Assembly (NCBI GenBank): GCA_964620675.1
Contig: CAZUJU010000004.1
Location: 40,130 to 104,129, forward strand
Direction of reading: 5' to 3'
Source: CAYSFW01 sp964620675
GTDB taxonomy: Bacteria > Pseudomonadota > Gammaproteobacteria > UWMA-0217
DNA: 64,000 nucleotides
The translations under genes were made by a program, and so were the position numbers. The notes beneath the pieces were generated by a model. The model was given only the letters and a program-made list of their open reading frames with translations, did no database searches and was not told the DNA's origin. Below, in pieces: positions 46,365-55,682 of the stretch; the first letter of the stretch is position 1; each line of letters opens with the position of its first letter.

Positions 46365-46714
46365 CCTCGACCCGGCAACGCGGCGACGCCGCCGAAAAGA
46401 CGGCGTTGTCGCACTTGCGCGCCGCCGGCCTGGATCTGATCGAAACCAACTTCCGCAGCCGCTTCGGCGAGATCGATCTCATTATGCGCGACGGCGACAG
46501 CCTGGTATTTGTCGAAGTGCGATATCGCAAGCACAGCACCTTTGGCGGCTCCGCGGCCAGCGTCAACCGCACCAAACAGCAGCGTCTGACCCGCACCGGC
46601 CTGATCTACCTGCAAGCGCGACGGATCAGCACGCCCTGCCGCTTCGATGTCGTCGCAATCGGACCCGATGGCCAACTCGACTGGCTGCGTAACGCCTTCG
46701 ACGCGACCGCCTGA
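46361..46714 (+). CDS. yraN: YraN (UPF0102) nuclease-fold protein
   Basis: A 117-residue protein with a restriction-endonuclease-like fold: RGDAAEKTALSHL, then GEIDLIMRDG, then LVFVEVRYRK, which together carry a PD-(D/E)xK-like active site, and a final FDVVAIGPDGQL. Its cellular role is not settled. It is coupled to lpoA through ATGA. In E. coli and Pseudomonas diaA follows; here an open in-frame stretch and metG follow instead. Confidence 0.93.
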   Translation: MTSTRQRGDAAEKTALSHLRAAGLDLIETNFRSRFGEIDLIMRDGDSLVFVEVRYRKHSTFGGSAASVNRTKQQRLTRTGLIYLQARRISTPCRFDVVAIGPDGQLDWLRNAFDATA

Positions 46715-47061
46715 CGCCGCGTCCCTGGGTCTGGACTCGATCCTATTCGCACCCTGGTCGACTTCAAGCGGGCGACCGAACGGCCGGCGCACAGCGCGTT
46801 CCCCGCGGTGATCGCCCGCGCCACCGAGCGACTGATCGCGCCACCCACCGCCTCGGCGCCCGAAGACGCGGAAATCCGGGCACGCGCAAGCGCCACGGCA
46901 ACAATCCTGGAAGCGCGCCTGATGGTCACCCCAATTCTTCACGATCGAATCGAACGCGAACGCGAACGCGTTGGACTGATTTAGCCCCCTCGCCGCTAAT
47001 GCCGGTCCGGGCCAAATCTGCTAACGTAGGTCCATTCCAAGCGAGCAAAACGCAGGCCCCA
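46715..47061 (+). other. Gap after yraN containing an in-frame coding-like remnant
   Basis: From the yraN TGA the same frame stays open for 89 codons up to a TAG at 46982-46984. Its codons end mostly in G or C and the translation is protein-like (ending RIERERERVGLI), but there is no ATG. The first possible start is GTG at 46808, giving 58 residues. It could be a small gene, a remnant of a gene lost between yraN and metG, or chance. The remaining 75 bases are the metG leader. No family was recognised. Confidence 0.3.
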
Positions 47062-49083
47062 ATGGCTTCACGGACCCTTCTCGTCACCAGCGCACTCCCC
47101 TATGCCAATGGCCCTATCCACCTCGGCCACATGGTGGAGTATCTCCAGACCGACATCTGGGCGCGCTTTCAGCGTCTGCGTGGGCACAACTGCCTCTACG
47201 TCTGCGCCGACGACGCGCATGGCACCCCGATCATGTTGCGCGCGCAACAGGAGGGCATCACCCCGGAACAGCTGATCGAACGCATCGGCGGCGAACACCG
47301 CGCGGATTTCGCCGACTTCGAGATCCAGTTTGACAACTATCACAGCACCCACTCGGCGGAAAACCGCCACTTCGCGGAACTGATCTACACCCGCGCCCGC
47401 GACCAAGGCCACATCGCGCGGCGCGCGATCATGCAGGCCTACGACCCCGAAGCCGGCATGTTTCTGCCGGACCGTTTCATCAAGGGCGATTGCCCGAAGT
47501 GCGGCGCCAAGGCGCAATACGGCGACTCCTGCGAGGTGTGCGGCGCGACCTACGCCCCGACCGAACTCAAAAACGCGGTCTCGGTCATTTCCGGTGCCAC
47601 ACCAATCCAGCGCGAATCGGAGCACTATTTTTTCAAACTCGGCGACTTCGAGGCCATGCTGCGCGACTGGACCCGCAGCGGTCACGTCCAGCCGGAAATC
47701 GCCAACAAGCTCGACGAGTGGTTCAACGCCGGGCTCAGCGACTGGGACATCTCGCGCGATGCCCCGTATTGGGGTTTTGAGATCCCGGACGCGCCGGGCA
47801 AATATTTCTACGTCTGGCTGGATGCGCCGATCGGGTACATGGCGAGCTTTAAAAACCTGTGCGACCGCACCGGGCTCGACTTCGACGCGTACTGGAAGCC
47901 CGGCAGCACCGCCGAGATCTATCACTTCATCGGGAAGGACATTGCCTACTTCCATACCCTGTTCTGGCCGGCAATGCTTCACGCGGGCGGATTCCGCACC
48001 CCGACCGCGGTGTATTGCCACGGCTTTCTCACCGTCAACGGACAGAAAATGTCGAAATCGCGGGGCACCTTTATCAAGGCTCGCACCTATCTCGATCACC
48101 TCGACCCGGAATACCTGCGTTACTACTTCGCCGCCAAACTCGGCGCTGGCGTGGAGGATCTCGACCTCAACCTCGATGACTTCCAGGCCCGGGTCAACAG
48201 CGATCTGGTCGGCAAAGTCGTGAACATTGCCTCGCGCTGTGCCGGGTTCATCAATAAGCGGTTCGATGCCCGATTGACCGACGATCTGGCCGAACCAGCG
48301 CTGTACGGTGAATTCGTCGCCGCTGGCGAGCGCATCGCCGCTCACTATGAGGCACGCGAGTTCTCCCAAGCGATGCGCGAAATCATGGCGCTCGCCGATC
48401 GCGCCAACCAGTACATCGACGAACGCAAGCCCTGGGCGCTGATCAAAACGCCGGACGGCGCCAACGCAGCGCACGCTGCGTGCAGCATGGGGCTCAATCT
48501 GTTTCGGGTACTGATCACTTACCTCAAGCCGGTACTACCAGTCACCGCGGCGAAATCGGAGCAGTTTCTCGGGCTTGCGCCGCAATACTGGGAGGATATC
48601 CGCGAGCCGTTGCGTGGCCATGCGATCCACCCCTTCAATCCGTTGCTGACCCGGATCGAACCGGAGAAACTCGCGGCGATCGTCACTGCGTCGCAAGACA
48701 ATCTAACGCCGACACCAGCCGCCTCGCCCGCGACGCCACCGCGCGAACCGATTGCACCGGAAATCGCGCTCGACGACTTCGCCAAGGTCGACCTACGGGT
48801 CGCCCGGATCGTCGACGCCGCCCCGGTCGAAGGTGCCGACAAACTGGTGCGTCTGACGCTCGATCTCGGCGGCGAAACCCGCAACGTCTTCGCCGGCATC
48901 AAATCCGCTTATGCCCCCGACCAACTGCGGGGCCGGCTCACCGTCATGGTCGCCAATCTCGCGCCGCGCAAGATGCGCTTCGGCGTCTCCGAAGGCATGG
49001 TGCTCGCCGCAAGTTCGACCGCAAGCGGCCTGTACATTCTGGCCCCCGATGACGGTGCCCAACCCGGTATGCGAGTGAAATAG
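47062..49083 (+). CDS. metG: Methionyl-tRNA synthetase
   Basis: MetG charges methionine onto initiator and elongator tRNAs. The 673-residue class I enzyme has the HLGH nucleotide motif in PYANGPIHLGHMVEY, a zinc knuckle CPKCG...CEVCG, the KMSKS loop (GQKMSKSRGT) and a C-terminal EMAPII-like tRNA-binding domain (~565-673) for dimerisation. The ATG at 47062 (MASRTLLVTSALPYANG) is chosen; an upstream in-frame ATG at 46999 adds unconserved residues. DUF349 follows five bases after the stop. Confidence 0.97.
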   Translation: MASRTLLVTSALPYANGPIHLGHMVEYLQTDIWARFQRLRGHNCLYVCADDAHGTPIMLRAQQEGITPEQLIERIGGEHRADFADFEIQFDNYHSTHSAENRHFAELIYTRARDQGHIARRAIMQAYDPEAGMFLPDRFIKGDCPKCGAKAQYGDSCEVCGATYAPTELKNAVSVISGATPIQRESEHYFFKLGDFEAMLRDWTRSGHVQPEIANKLDEWFNAGLSDWDISRDAPYWGFEIPDAPGKYFYVWLDAPIGYMASFKNLCDRTGLDFDAYWKPGSTAEIYHFIGKDIAYFHTLFWPAMLHAGGFRTPTAVYCHGFLTVNGQKMSKSRGTFIKARTYLDHLDPEYLRYYFAAKLGAGVEDLDLNLDDFQARVNSDLVGKVVNIASRCAGFINKRFDARLTDDLAEPALYGEFVAAGERIAAHYEAREFSQAMREIMALADRANQYIDERKPWALIKTPDGANAAHAACSMGLNLFRVLITYLKPVLPVTAAKSEQFLGLAPQYWEDIREPLRGHAIHPFNPLLTRIEPEKLAAIVTASQDNLTPTPAASPATPPREPIAPEIALDDFAKVDLRVARIVDAAPVEGADKLVRLTLDLGGETRNVFAGIKSAYAPDQLRGRLTVMVANLAPRKMRFGVSEGMVLAASSTASGLYILAPDDGAQPGMRVK

Positions 49084-49088
49084 CGTCG

Positions 49089-51917
49089 ATGTTATCGCGC
49101 CTGTTCAAGCCCAAATGGCAACACAAGAACCCCGCGGTTCGGCTCGCCGCCGTGGCCGAGGCCACCGATCCGGCGATCGTATTCGCGCTCGCCAACGACG
49201 ACGCCGATCCCCGGGTGCGTCAGGCCGCGATCGCGCGAATCACACGGGTCGATTCACTGCTCAAGCTCCACGCCACCCCCGCGGTCGACGGCAGCATCAA
49301 CGCCCGCCTCGCCGAGTTGCTGGCGCGCCACCCGGAAACACCGTTTCAACCACAGCTCGGCGAGCGCCTGCCACGCATCGACGACCCCGCATTGAACACC
49401 CAACTCGCCACCCGCGCCCACGACCCGAAGTTGCGCCACATCGCGATCACGCTGATCGACGACCAGGCCGTACTCGCGCGCTGCGCGGCCCAGGACGACA
49501 GCGCCGAGATCCGCTACCTCGCGGCCCAGCGCCTGCACGACGAAACCTTGATTCGCGGCGCGCTCAAGCAGATCGGCAAGAAAGACAAGCGCACCGCGCA
49601 AACCCTGCGCGAACGGATCGAACAGCTCCAGCATGAGCGCGACCGGCACGCACGGATCGCCGACCTCACACGCGAACTCGACACCCTTGGCCATAATCAA
49701 TACTGGCAACGCGATCAAGGGCGCTTTCTAACCTTCCAAACCGAGTGGTCGGAACTTGAAACCCACGCGACTGACGCCGAGATCGCCGCGTTCCGCACCG
49801 CCCGCGAACACACCCAACACCGTATCGACCAGCAACGCCAGGCAGCTGAGGCGCTGGCGCCGACCCGCGTCGCCAAAGAGGATCATTGCGCGCTGGTCGA
49901 GGCCTTCGCCAGCGAGCTTGGCAAACGCCACCGCATCTCGCTCCACGACGCGGTGGAGCTGAAAGCCACCCTCGACACCTTCCAGCTGGACTGGCTTGAC
50001 CTGCCGATCCTGCCGGAGACACAGGAAGCGCCGCTTGCCAACCGCTTCCACGCCGCACTCGCGCAGTGTCGCCATCAGATCGAAACCCTGCGCCGCCACG
50101 CCGAGCGGGGTGACCAACTCGAACACCTGATTCAGCAAGCCGAACAATTGAGCGCTCAAGTTACCCCGCACGAGCAGGCCGTCGCCAAACTCGAAGCCGC
50201 CTGGCAGGCCCAGCGTCCGCCGAGCGACCCCGCGCTCGCGACCGAGTATCGCGAACAATTCAACCGCTTGATCCACCGCGCGCGGCAACGCGTCACCGAA
50301 CAGAACGCGGCGCGGCAGCAAGGCCTCGCCGAGATCGAGCAACTCCTCGCGACGATCGAAGCCACACTCGCGGCGGATCAGCTCGGGAATTCCGTCGAGC
50401 TGCAGAAAACGGTTCACACCCGGCTCGACGCGCTGGTGGACGTGCCGCCGCGGCAACGTCAGGCGATCGAACACCGCCTGCGCCACCTCGCCCCGCGTCT
50501 GCGCGAGCTGAGTGGCTGGCGGCACTGGGGCACCGACCGCGCCCGCGAGGAACTGATTGACGAAGCGCAGGCGTTGGTAGGCGCCGAAATGGAAGTGCCC
50601 GCGCGCGCCAAGGCCATCCGCGACCTGCGCGAGCGCTGGAAGAAGCTCGGCGAGATCGATCCGGCTGCCGCCCGGCGGCTGTGGGCGCGCTTCGATGCCG
50701 CCTGCACCGATGCCTACCAACCCTGTCAGGCACAGTTTCAGCTTGAGGCCGAGGCGCGCGAGCGCCATCGCGAAGCACGCGCGCTGATCTGTTTCGAACT
50801 CGAAACCATGGCGCACGAAACCGCCTGGGAGAACCCCGATTGGCGCACGCTCGACAAATTCCTACATCAGATGCAGAACCGCTGGAAGAGCGCAGGGCCG
50901 GTCAATCGACACGATTGGGAGCTGTTGCTCACGCGGTACGAAAACGCCATCGCCGCGCTGGAGCAACACCTTGAGCCTGAACGCAAAGCCGACCGCGCCC
51001 GCCGCGAAGCCCTGATTGTCAGGCTCGAACAGGCGCTGGAAGCCGACGCCGTGGAACCGGGCGCGCTCGTCACCCTTGCCCGCGACGCCCAGCAAGCCTG
51101 GCACCCGACCGTCACCGGGCGCCGCAACGATGAACAACGGCTCTGGAAACGTTTCCGCGCGGCGCAGGATGCCGTTTACGAGCGCGTCCGCGCTCACCAC
51201 AACGCCAACAGCGCCGCCGAACGCCAGATTCTCGACCGCCGCACCCAACTTTGCGCAACGCTCGAAGCGCTGCCGTCGCAACCCGATGCGATCTCCGGCG
51301 CCCTGCCCGAGCTCAAGATCGGCTGGGCCAACGCCGGTGAATTACCGAGCAAACTCGCGGTTCCGCTGGAGCGCCGCTTCGAGCGCGCCCTCAAGGCCGC
51401 CGCCGAGGCGCAACAGCAAGCCCACCGTAATCGCGCCGCGGCCACTTTTCTGCGGTTGCTGGATCACCACCGCGCCCTCGAACGTATCGAACAGGCGCAA
51501 CTCGGCGGCGCCGACGGCGCCGAAATCAGCGCGCTCGAAGCGGCCTGGCAGACACTCCCGGCCTGCGATCGCGCCGACTGGCAGGCAATGCTCGAACGTC
51601 GGTACGCACAGGCGGCGCCGAGCAGCCCGCTCGCGGACCATCTCCAACGGCGCAATCAACTGCTGCTCGATCTCGAAATCCTGTTACACATCGAATCTCC
51701 CGCAACGTTCGCCGCCCAGCGTATGGAGCGCCAGGTCGAACGCCTCGCGGCCACGCTGGGAGCCGGGCCGGTGCGCGATCGCGCAGGCGAGTTGCAGCGC
51801 CTGGTCAGCGAGTACTGCGGAGTCGGCGCGGTCGCGTTGATGGACGCCGAAGCCCAAGCGCCGCGGTTCGAAGCCATCGCGGCACGCATCGTCGAGACCT
51901 TGTCACGCGCGCCCTGA
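49089..51917 (+). CDS. Large DUF349 domain protein with N-terminal HEAT-like repeats
   Basis: A 942-residue, largely helical, Arg/Glu/Ala-rich cytoplasmic protein. Residues ~10-180 resemble HEAT-like repeats (VRQAAIARI..., LRHIAITLI..., IRYLAAQRL...). The rest contains DUF349-type repeats with the core KAIRDLRERWKKLGEIDPAAARRLWARFDAACTDAY and HxMQNRWKSAGPVNRHDW. DUF349 proteins occur widely in proteobacteria; the function is unknown. It sits 5 bases after metG and is probably co-transcribed with it. Confidence 0.8.
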   Translation: MLSRLFKPKWQHKNPAVRLAAVAEATDPAIVFALANDDADPRVRQAAIARITRVDSLLKLHATPAVDGSINARLAELLARHPETPFQPQLGERLPRIDDPALNTQLATRAHDPKLRHIAITLIDDQAVLARCAAQDDSAEIRYLAAQRLHDETLIRGALKQIGKKDKRTAQTLRERIEQLQHERDRHARIADLTRELDTLGHNQYWQRDQGRFLTFQTEWSELETHATDAEIAAFRTAREHTQHRIDQQRQAAEALAPTRVAKEDHCALVEAFASELGKRHRISLHDAVELKATLDTFQLDWLDLPILPETQEAPLANRFHAALAQCRHQIETLRRHAERGDQLEHLIQQAEQLSAQVTPHEQAVAKLEAAWQAQRPPSDPALATEYREQFNRLIHRARQRVTEQNAARQQGLAEIEQLLATIEATLAADQLGNSVELQKTVHTRLDALVDVPPRQRQAIEHRLRHLAPRLRELSGWRHWGTDRAREELIDEAQALVGAEMEVPARAKAIRDLRERWKKLGEIDPAAARRLWARFDAACTDAYQPCQAQFQLEAEARERHREARALICFELETMAHETAWENPDWRTLDKFLHQMQNRWKSAGPVNRHDWELLLTRYENAIAALEQHLEPERKADRARREALIVRLEQALEADAVEPGALVTLARDAQQAWHPTVTGRRNDEQRLWKRFRAAQDAVYERVRAHHNANSAAERQILDRRTQLCATLEALPSQPDAISGALPELKIGWANAGELPSKLAVPLERRFERALKAAAEAQQQAHRNRAAATFLRLLDHHRALERIEQAQLGGADGAEISALEAAWQTLPACDRADWQAMLERRYAQAAPSSPLADHLQRRNQLLLDLEILLHIESPATFAAQRMERQVERLAATLGAGPVRDRAGELQRLVSEYCGVGAVALMDAEAQAPRFEAIAARIVETLSRAP

Positions 51918-52072
51918 GGGCCGGCTTGGCCGCACACGCGCGCGCCGCTTCGCGTTTTGGCGTAGGGCGTGTTGATTCAGGTTCAATTTAATCCGTAGCG
52001 CATTTGCACCGCGTTAAACACATCGTTACGCTCGTTTCGCACTCAAAATCAATCGCCACAAGGAAGGTAGCG

Positions 52073-52690
52073 ATGGGACGACGTAATGAACACTCGCGGG
52101 GTGAAATCCGCGAAATGACGATCGATAAAGCCGAGGATCTGGTGCGCCGCGAAGGCCGCCAAGTATTGACCGCGCGCCATCTAATGGCCGAAATCGGTTA
52201 CACCGCCGGCACCCTGTATCAAGTCTTCGAAGGGCTGGAGGATGTGGTTCACCACGTCAATCTACGCACGCTCACCCGCCTCACCGAAGAACTCAGTACG
52301 GCTGTACAAAACCAGGACTCCCCCTCCGACCACTTGCTGGCCTTCAGCGTGGCCTACGCCGGTTTCGCCCAGCGCGAATACCACCTGTGGCGCCTGGCGT
52401 TCGAGCACCCGCCCAGCACCGAAACCGAGGTCGGGATCGAACTGCAGGGCTGCCTTGACCGCATTCAGCAGATCTTGGCGGAGATACTGCACCTAACCTC
52501 GAACCGAATGAGCGAGGCCGAAGTCCAAAACTCCGCCACCGCGTTCCTCGGCGGGGTCCACGGCACCTGCGCCTTCACCCTGAACTTCCATCCCGATCAC
52601 AGCGACATCACGCTGTTGCGACATACGGTGGAGGGTCTGGCAAAGCCGTTCGTCAAAGGCATCGAGATTCTCGGACGGCAATCGGCCTAA
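52073..52690 (+). CDS. TetR/AcrR family transcriptional regulator
   Basis: A 205-residue regulator. The N-terminal helix-turn-helix is LTARHLMAEIGYTAGTLYQVFEGLEDVVHHVN, typical of TetR. The helical C-terminal ligand domain is unrelated to a named subgroup. The ATG at 52073 has AGGAAGGTAGCG directly upstream. It is a single gene between the DUF349 gene and the palindromic repeat region; no operator or obvious target gene was recognised nearby. Confidence 0.85.
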   Translation: MGRRNEHSRGEIREMTIDKAEDLVRREGRQVLTARHLMAEIGYTAGTLYQVFEGLEDVVHHVNLRTLTRLTEELSTAVQNQDSPSDHLLAFSVAYAGFAQREYHLWRLAFEHPPSTETEVGIELQGCLDRIQQILAEILHLTSNRMSEAEVQNSATAFLGGVHGTCAFTLNFHPDHSDITLLRHTVEGLAKPFVKGIEILGRQSA

Positions 52691-53225
52691 GGTCCGGCGA
52701 CAGCCGCGCCCGCTTCGTCGGCGCGGCTGGAATTGACCGAAAGACCGCCACCCGACGCACGAACGCCGGTCACGGCGGCGCGTGAATCCCGTTTCCAACA
52801 CAGCGAACTCGCGCCGGCGGGTTTGCCGTCGTCGCGCGCGTCTCGAATTGGCGGGTGCGCCGTTCTGTGCCGCGGCATCCTTGACCAAAGCCACCGCTCA
52901 CGCTCACCTCGCAAACGCTATTCGAGGCGCGTCCATCGACGCCCTCCGCAGTGTCCGCGCGAGTTCAGATTTCCTGATCCCTTCCGGCTTCTGGCACCGA
53001 TATTCGGAATTGGTGGTGGCATCATACATGTAGGTTGGGCTGACGAAGGAAGCCCAACAAGCGGGCATGTGGCTCACGTTGGGCTTCCTTCGTCAGCCCA
53101 ACCTACGAAATTGGTGCCAATGCCAATGAGCACGGGATCAGGAAGTCTGGAGTGACTGGCACCACGCGCATTGCGATATACTGCTGCCTGCCGTCCCCCT
53201 TTAGCCTCACCCCCAACCGCCTTGA
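52691..53225. other. Intergenic region containing the nested palindrome
   Basis: Gene-free stretch. Its only structure is the palindromic element listed separately (52966-53149). The remaining sequence shows no coding frame with family support. Confidence 0.6.
52966..53149. repeat. Nested palindromic REP/BIME-like element
   Basis: Two 29-base arms (53030-53058 and 53078-53106) are exact reverse complements separated by 19 bases. Each arm is itself a hairpin, GTTGGGCT...AGCCCAAC with a 9-base loop. Around them a second outer pair of 16-base arms (52966-52981 and 53134-53149) matches at 15 of 16 positions. Two TGGCACC copies in inverted orientation lie between. The GTAGGTTGGGCT...AGCCCAAC sequence belongs to a widely dispersed gammaproteobacterial repeat type. 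It lies in an intergenic spot between a TetR gene and rimB and has no coding capacity. Confidence 0.85.
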
Positions 53226-53729
53226 ATGGAACCTCCCCGCGACGTCATCGGCTGGCGCGAATGGGTCGCCGTACACGGACTCGATCTCCCGCCGATCAAG
53301 GCCAAGGTCGATACCGGCGCCCGCACCTCGTGCCTACATGCCTACCGAATGCGCGGCTTCAAGCGCCGCGGGGTGCGCTGGGTTCGGTTTCATGTCCACC
53401 CATTGCAGCACGATACCGCGACGAGCATTGTCTGCGAGGCGCCGGTCGTGGATCGGCGCTGGGTCGCCGATTCCGGCGGCCACCGCTCGAAACGCTACGT
53501 GATCGAGGCCCCGATCACGCTGGGTGGACACACCTGGAAGATCGAGATCACGCTGACCTCGCGCGATACGATGCTGTTTCGCATGCTGCTCGGGCGCAGC
53601 GCCCTGCGGGGAAGATTTCTGATCGACCCCCAGGCGTCATTCGTGCTCGGCGGTGACCGCCGGCGTCCACCACGATCCGTAATAACTTCCGAGGATGCCA
53701 GTGAAGATCGCCCTACTCTCGCGCAGTAA
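53226..53729 (+). CDS. rimB: RimB-like retropepsin-fold peptidase (ATP-dependent zinc protease family)
   Basis: A 167-residue cytoplasmic protein of the family with the aspartic-protease-like signature KVDTGARTSCLHA (about residues 26-37) and the second motif MLFRMLLGRSALRGRFLIDP. Members encoded beside rimK, called RimB in Pseudomonas, remove glutamates added by RimK from ribosomal protein S6. It is first of three overlapping genes (rimB-rimK-aspA); its end overlaps rimK by 29 bases. The start ATG at 53226 has no clear ribosome-binding site, so the N-terminus is uncertain. Confidence 0.8.
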   Translation: MEPPRDVIGWREWVAVHGLDLPPIKAKVDTGARTSCLHAYRMRGFKRRGVRWVRFHVHPLQHDTATSIVCEAPVVDRRWVADSGGHRSKRYVIEAPITLGGHTWKIEITLTSRDTMLFRMLLGRSALRGRFLIDPQASFVLGGDRRRPPRSVITSEDASEDRPTLAQ

Positions 53730-54606
53730 ACGCATTCACTCGACCCAGCGTCTGGTTGCCGCCGCGGAGCAGCGGGGACATGAGGTACAGGTCATCGACG
53801 CGTTACGCTGCGTAATCGACGTAGCCTCGGCCAAGCCGCAGATCATTTACCGCGGCAGTCCGCTGGAGGGTTTTGAAGCAGTGATCCCGCGGATTGGCGC
53901 GTCGATCACTTTCTACGGCCTCGCGGTGCTGCGGCAGTTCGAAATGATGGGGGTCTACCCGGTCAACGAATCGGTGGCGATCGGGCGTTCGCGCGACAAG
54001 TTGCGCTCGCTGCAATTGCTGGCGCGCAAGGGGATCGGTTTACCCGTCACCGCGTTCGCGCATTACCCGGATGATACGAATACATTGATTGATCTGGTTG
54101 GCGGCGCGCCGATGGTGATCAAACTGCTCGAAAGCACCCAGGGTCGCGGCGTGGTGCTGGCGGAGACCCGCAAGGCAGCGGAGAGCGTCATCGATGCCTT
54201 TCGTGAGCTGGACGCCAACTTCCTGGTGCAGGCCTTTATCAAGGAAGCCGGCGGTGCCGATATCCGCTGTTTCGTGATCGGCGACCGAGTCGTGGCGGCG
54301 ATGAAACGTCAGGCGCAAGGCGGCGAGTTCCGCTCGAACCTGCATCGCGGCGGAATCGGCAGCCCGGTGAAACTCTCCGCCGATGAACGCCAGATGGCCA
54401 CCGACGCGGCCCGCGCGATGGGTCTTAACGTCGCCGGGGTCGACATCATTCGCAGCCACTCCGGGCCGATGGTACTGGAGGTCAACTCCTCGCCGGGGCT
54501 GGAGGGGATCGAAAACGTCACCGGCAAGAATATCGCCGGCATGATGATCGAATTCGTCGAAAAGCACGCTAAGCCGCATCGGACCCGGACCCGTGGCAAA
54601 GGGTAA
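53701..54606 (+). CDS. rimK: RimK ATP-grasp glutamate ligase
   Basis: RimK adds glutamate tails to the C-terminus of ribosomal protein S6. The 301-residue protein aligns with E. coli RimK along its full length: RGSPLEGFEAVIPRIGASITFYG, NESVAIGRSRDKLRS, the ATP-grasp loop VVKL-like VIKLLESTQGRGVVLAET, and EVNSSPGLEGIE. The GTG at 53701 is preferred because GAGG is 6 bases upstream; an ATG two codons earlier lacks a site. It overlaps both neighbours. Confidence 0.95.
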   Translation: MKIALLSRSKRIHSTQRLVAAAEQRGHEVQVIDALRCVIDVASAKPQIIYRGSPLEGFEAVIPRIGASITFYGLAVLRQFEMMGVYPVNESVAIGRSRDKLRSLQLLARKGIGLPVTAFAHYPDDTNTLIDLVGGAPMVIKLLESTQGRGVVLAETRKAAESVIDAFRELDANFLVQAFIKEAGGADIRCFVIGDRVVAAMKRQAQGGEFRSNLHRGGIGSPVKLSADERQMATDAARAMGLNVAGVDIIRSHSGPMVLEVNSSPGLEGIENVTGKNIAGMMIEFVEKHAKPHRTRTRGKG

Positions 54607-55675
54607 ACCTGCGCGCCAACACATCATCGAGATCGCCGGCACGCGCATCCACCCCGGCGAACGCGCCCGGCTGTCACTGCCGGTCGCGATGCTCTATACG
54701 CATACCCGCGTCGAGATGCCGATCGACGTGATCAACGGACGGGCGGACGGCCCCAATTTGTTCGTCTGCGCGGCCATCCACGGCGACGAACTGAACGGGA
54801 TTGAAGTCATCCGCCGCCTGGTCAAGCTGCCATCGCTCGGGCGGCTGCGCGGTTCGCTGGTGCTGGTGCCGATCGTCAACGTCTACGGCGTGCTCAATCA
54901 CTCGCGTTACCTGCCGGACCGGCGCGATCTCAATCGCAGTTTTCCGGGATCCGAAAAGGGCTCGCTCGCCAGCCGTCTCGCCGATCTGTTCATGCGCGAG
55001 ATCGTTGGCCACTGCAACTACGGCATCGATATCCATACCGCGGCCCAACATCGCAACAATTTGCCCCATATTCGCGCCGACCTCGACGACCCCGAGACCT
55101 ACGCGCTGGCCAAGGCGTTCGGCACCCCGGTCATGCTCAACGCGAATCTCCGCGACGGTTCGCTGCGCCAGGCGGCGCAGGATCGCGGCATCCGCACCCT
55201 GCTTTACGAGGCGGGAGAGGCGCTGCGTTTCGACGAGATTTCGATCCGCGCCGGGGTGATCGGGGTGGTCAACGTCATGCGCGCGCTTGGCATGCTGCGT
55301 CGCCAACGGCGCGCCGAACCTGCCAGCCGCCCGCCGCCCGTCGTCGCGCGCTCTTCGACCTGGGTTCGCGCCGGACAGGGGGGGATATTTCGCGCCCATG
55401 CGCAACTGGGAGATCAAGTCGAGAGCGATACCGTGCTGGGTGTGATCGCCGATCCGTTTGGCGAGCAGGAACTCGCGCTTCGCGCCGGCACCGCGGGGAT
55501 CATCATTGGCCGCTGTACCCTGCCGTTAATAAACGAGGGCGACGCGCTTTATCACATTGCCAGGTTCAATCAAAACGACAACCCCGGTGACGCCCTCGAA
55601 GCATGGTCGCTGATCGCCGCCCTGCCCGACACCGACCCCGAACTGTTACCGCTGCGGGAACCCCGGATTCGCTGA
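54593..55675 (+). CDS. AspA/AstE-family zinc deacylase (succinylglutamate desuccinylase-like)
   Basis: A 360-residue zinc hydrolase of the aspartoacylase/succinylglutamate desuccinylase family, related to M14 carboxypeptidases. Zinc ligands are visible as the His-Gly-Asp-Glu motif (AIHGDELNG) and the later His in GIDIHTAAQH; DRRDLNRSFPG is the substrate region. It has a C-terminal beta-rich domain. GTG start at 54593, overlapping rimK by 14 bases. Location after rimK suggests action on an N-acyl or glutamate-linked product of the cluster, but the substrate is not known. An AstE role in arginine catabolism is unlikely because no ast genes are nearby. Confidence 0.8.
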   Translation: MAKGKPARQHIIEIAGTRIHPGERARLSLPVAMLYTHTRVEMPIDVINGRADGPNLFVCAAIHGDELNGIEVIRRLVKLPSLGRLRGSLVLVPIVNVYGVLNHSRYLPDRRDLNRSFPGSEKGSLASRLADLFMREIVGHCNYGIDIHTAAQHRNNLPHIRADLDDPETYALAKAFGTPVMLNANLRDGSLRQAAQDRGIRTLLYEAGEALRFDEISIRAGVIGVVNVMRALGMLRRQRRAEPASRPPPVVARSSTWVRAGQGGIFRAHAQLGDQVESDTVLGVIADPFGEQELALRAGTAGIIIGRCTLPLINEGDALYHIARFNQNDNPGDALEAWSLIAALPDTDPELLPLREPRIR

Positions 55676-55682
55676 CCGCGCT

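Noticed and set aside
47068..48474. 468-residue open frame antisense to metG
   Set aside because: Long antisense frames are expected in GC-rich coding DNA; metG has full catalytic motifs on the other strand.
54593..55675. AstE of the arginine succinyltransferase pathway
   Set aside because: No other ast genes are nearby; the rimK association favours a different role for this family member.
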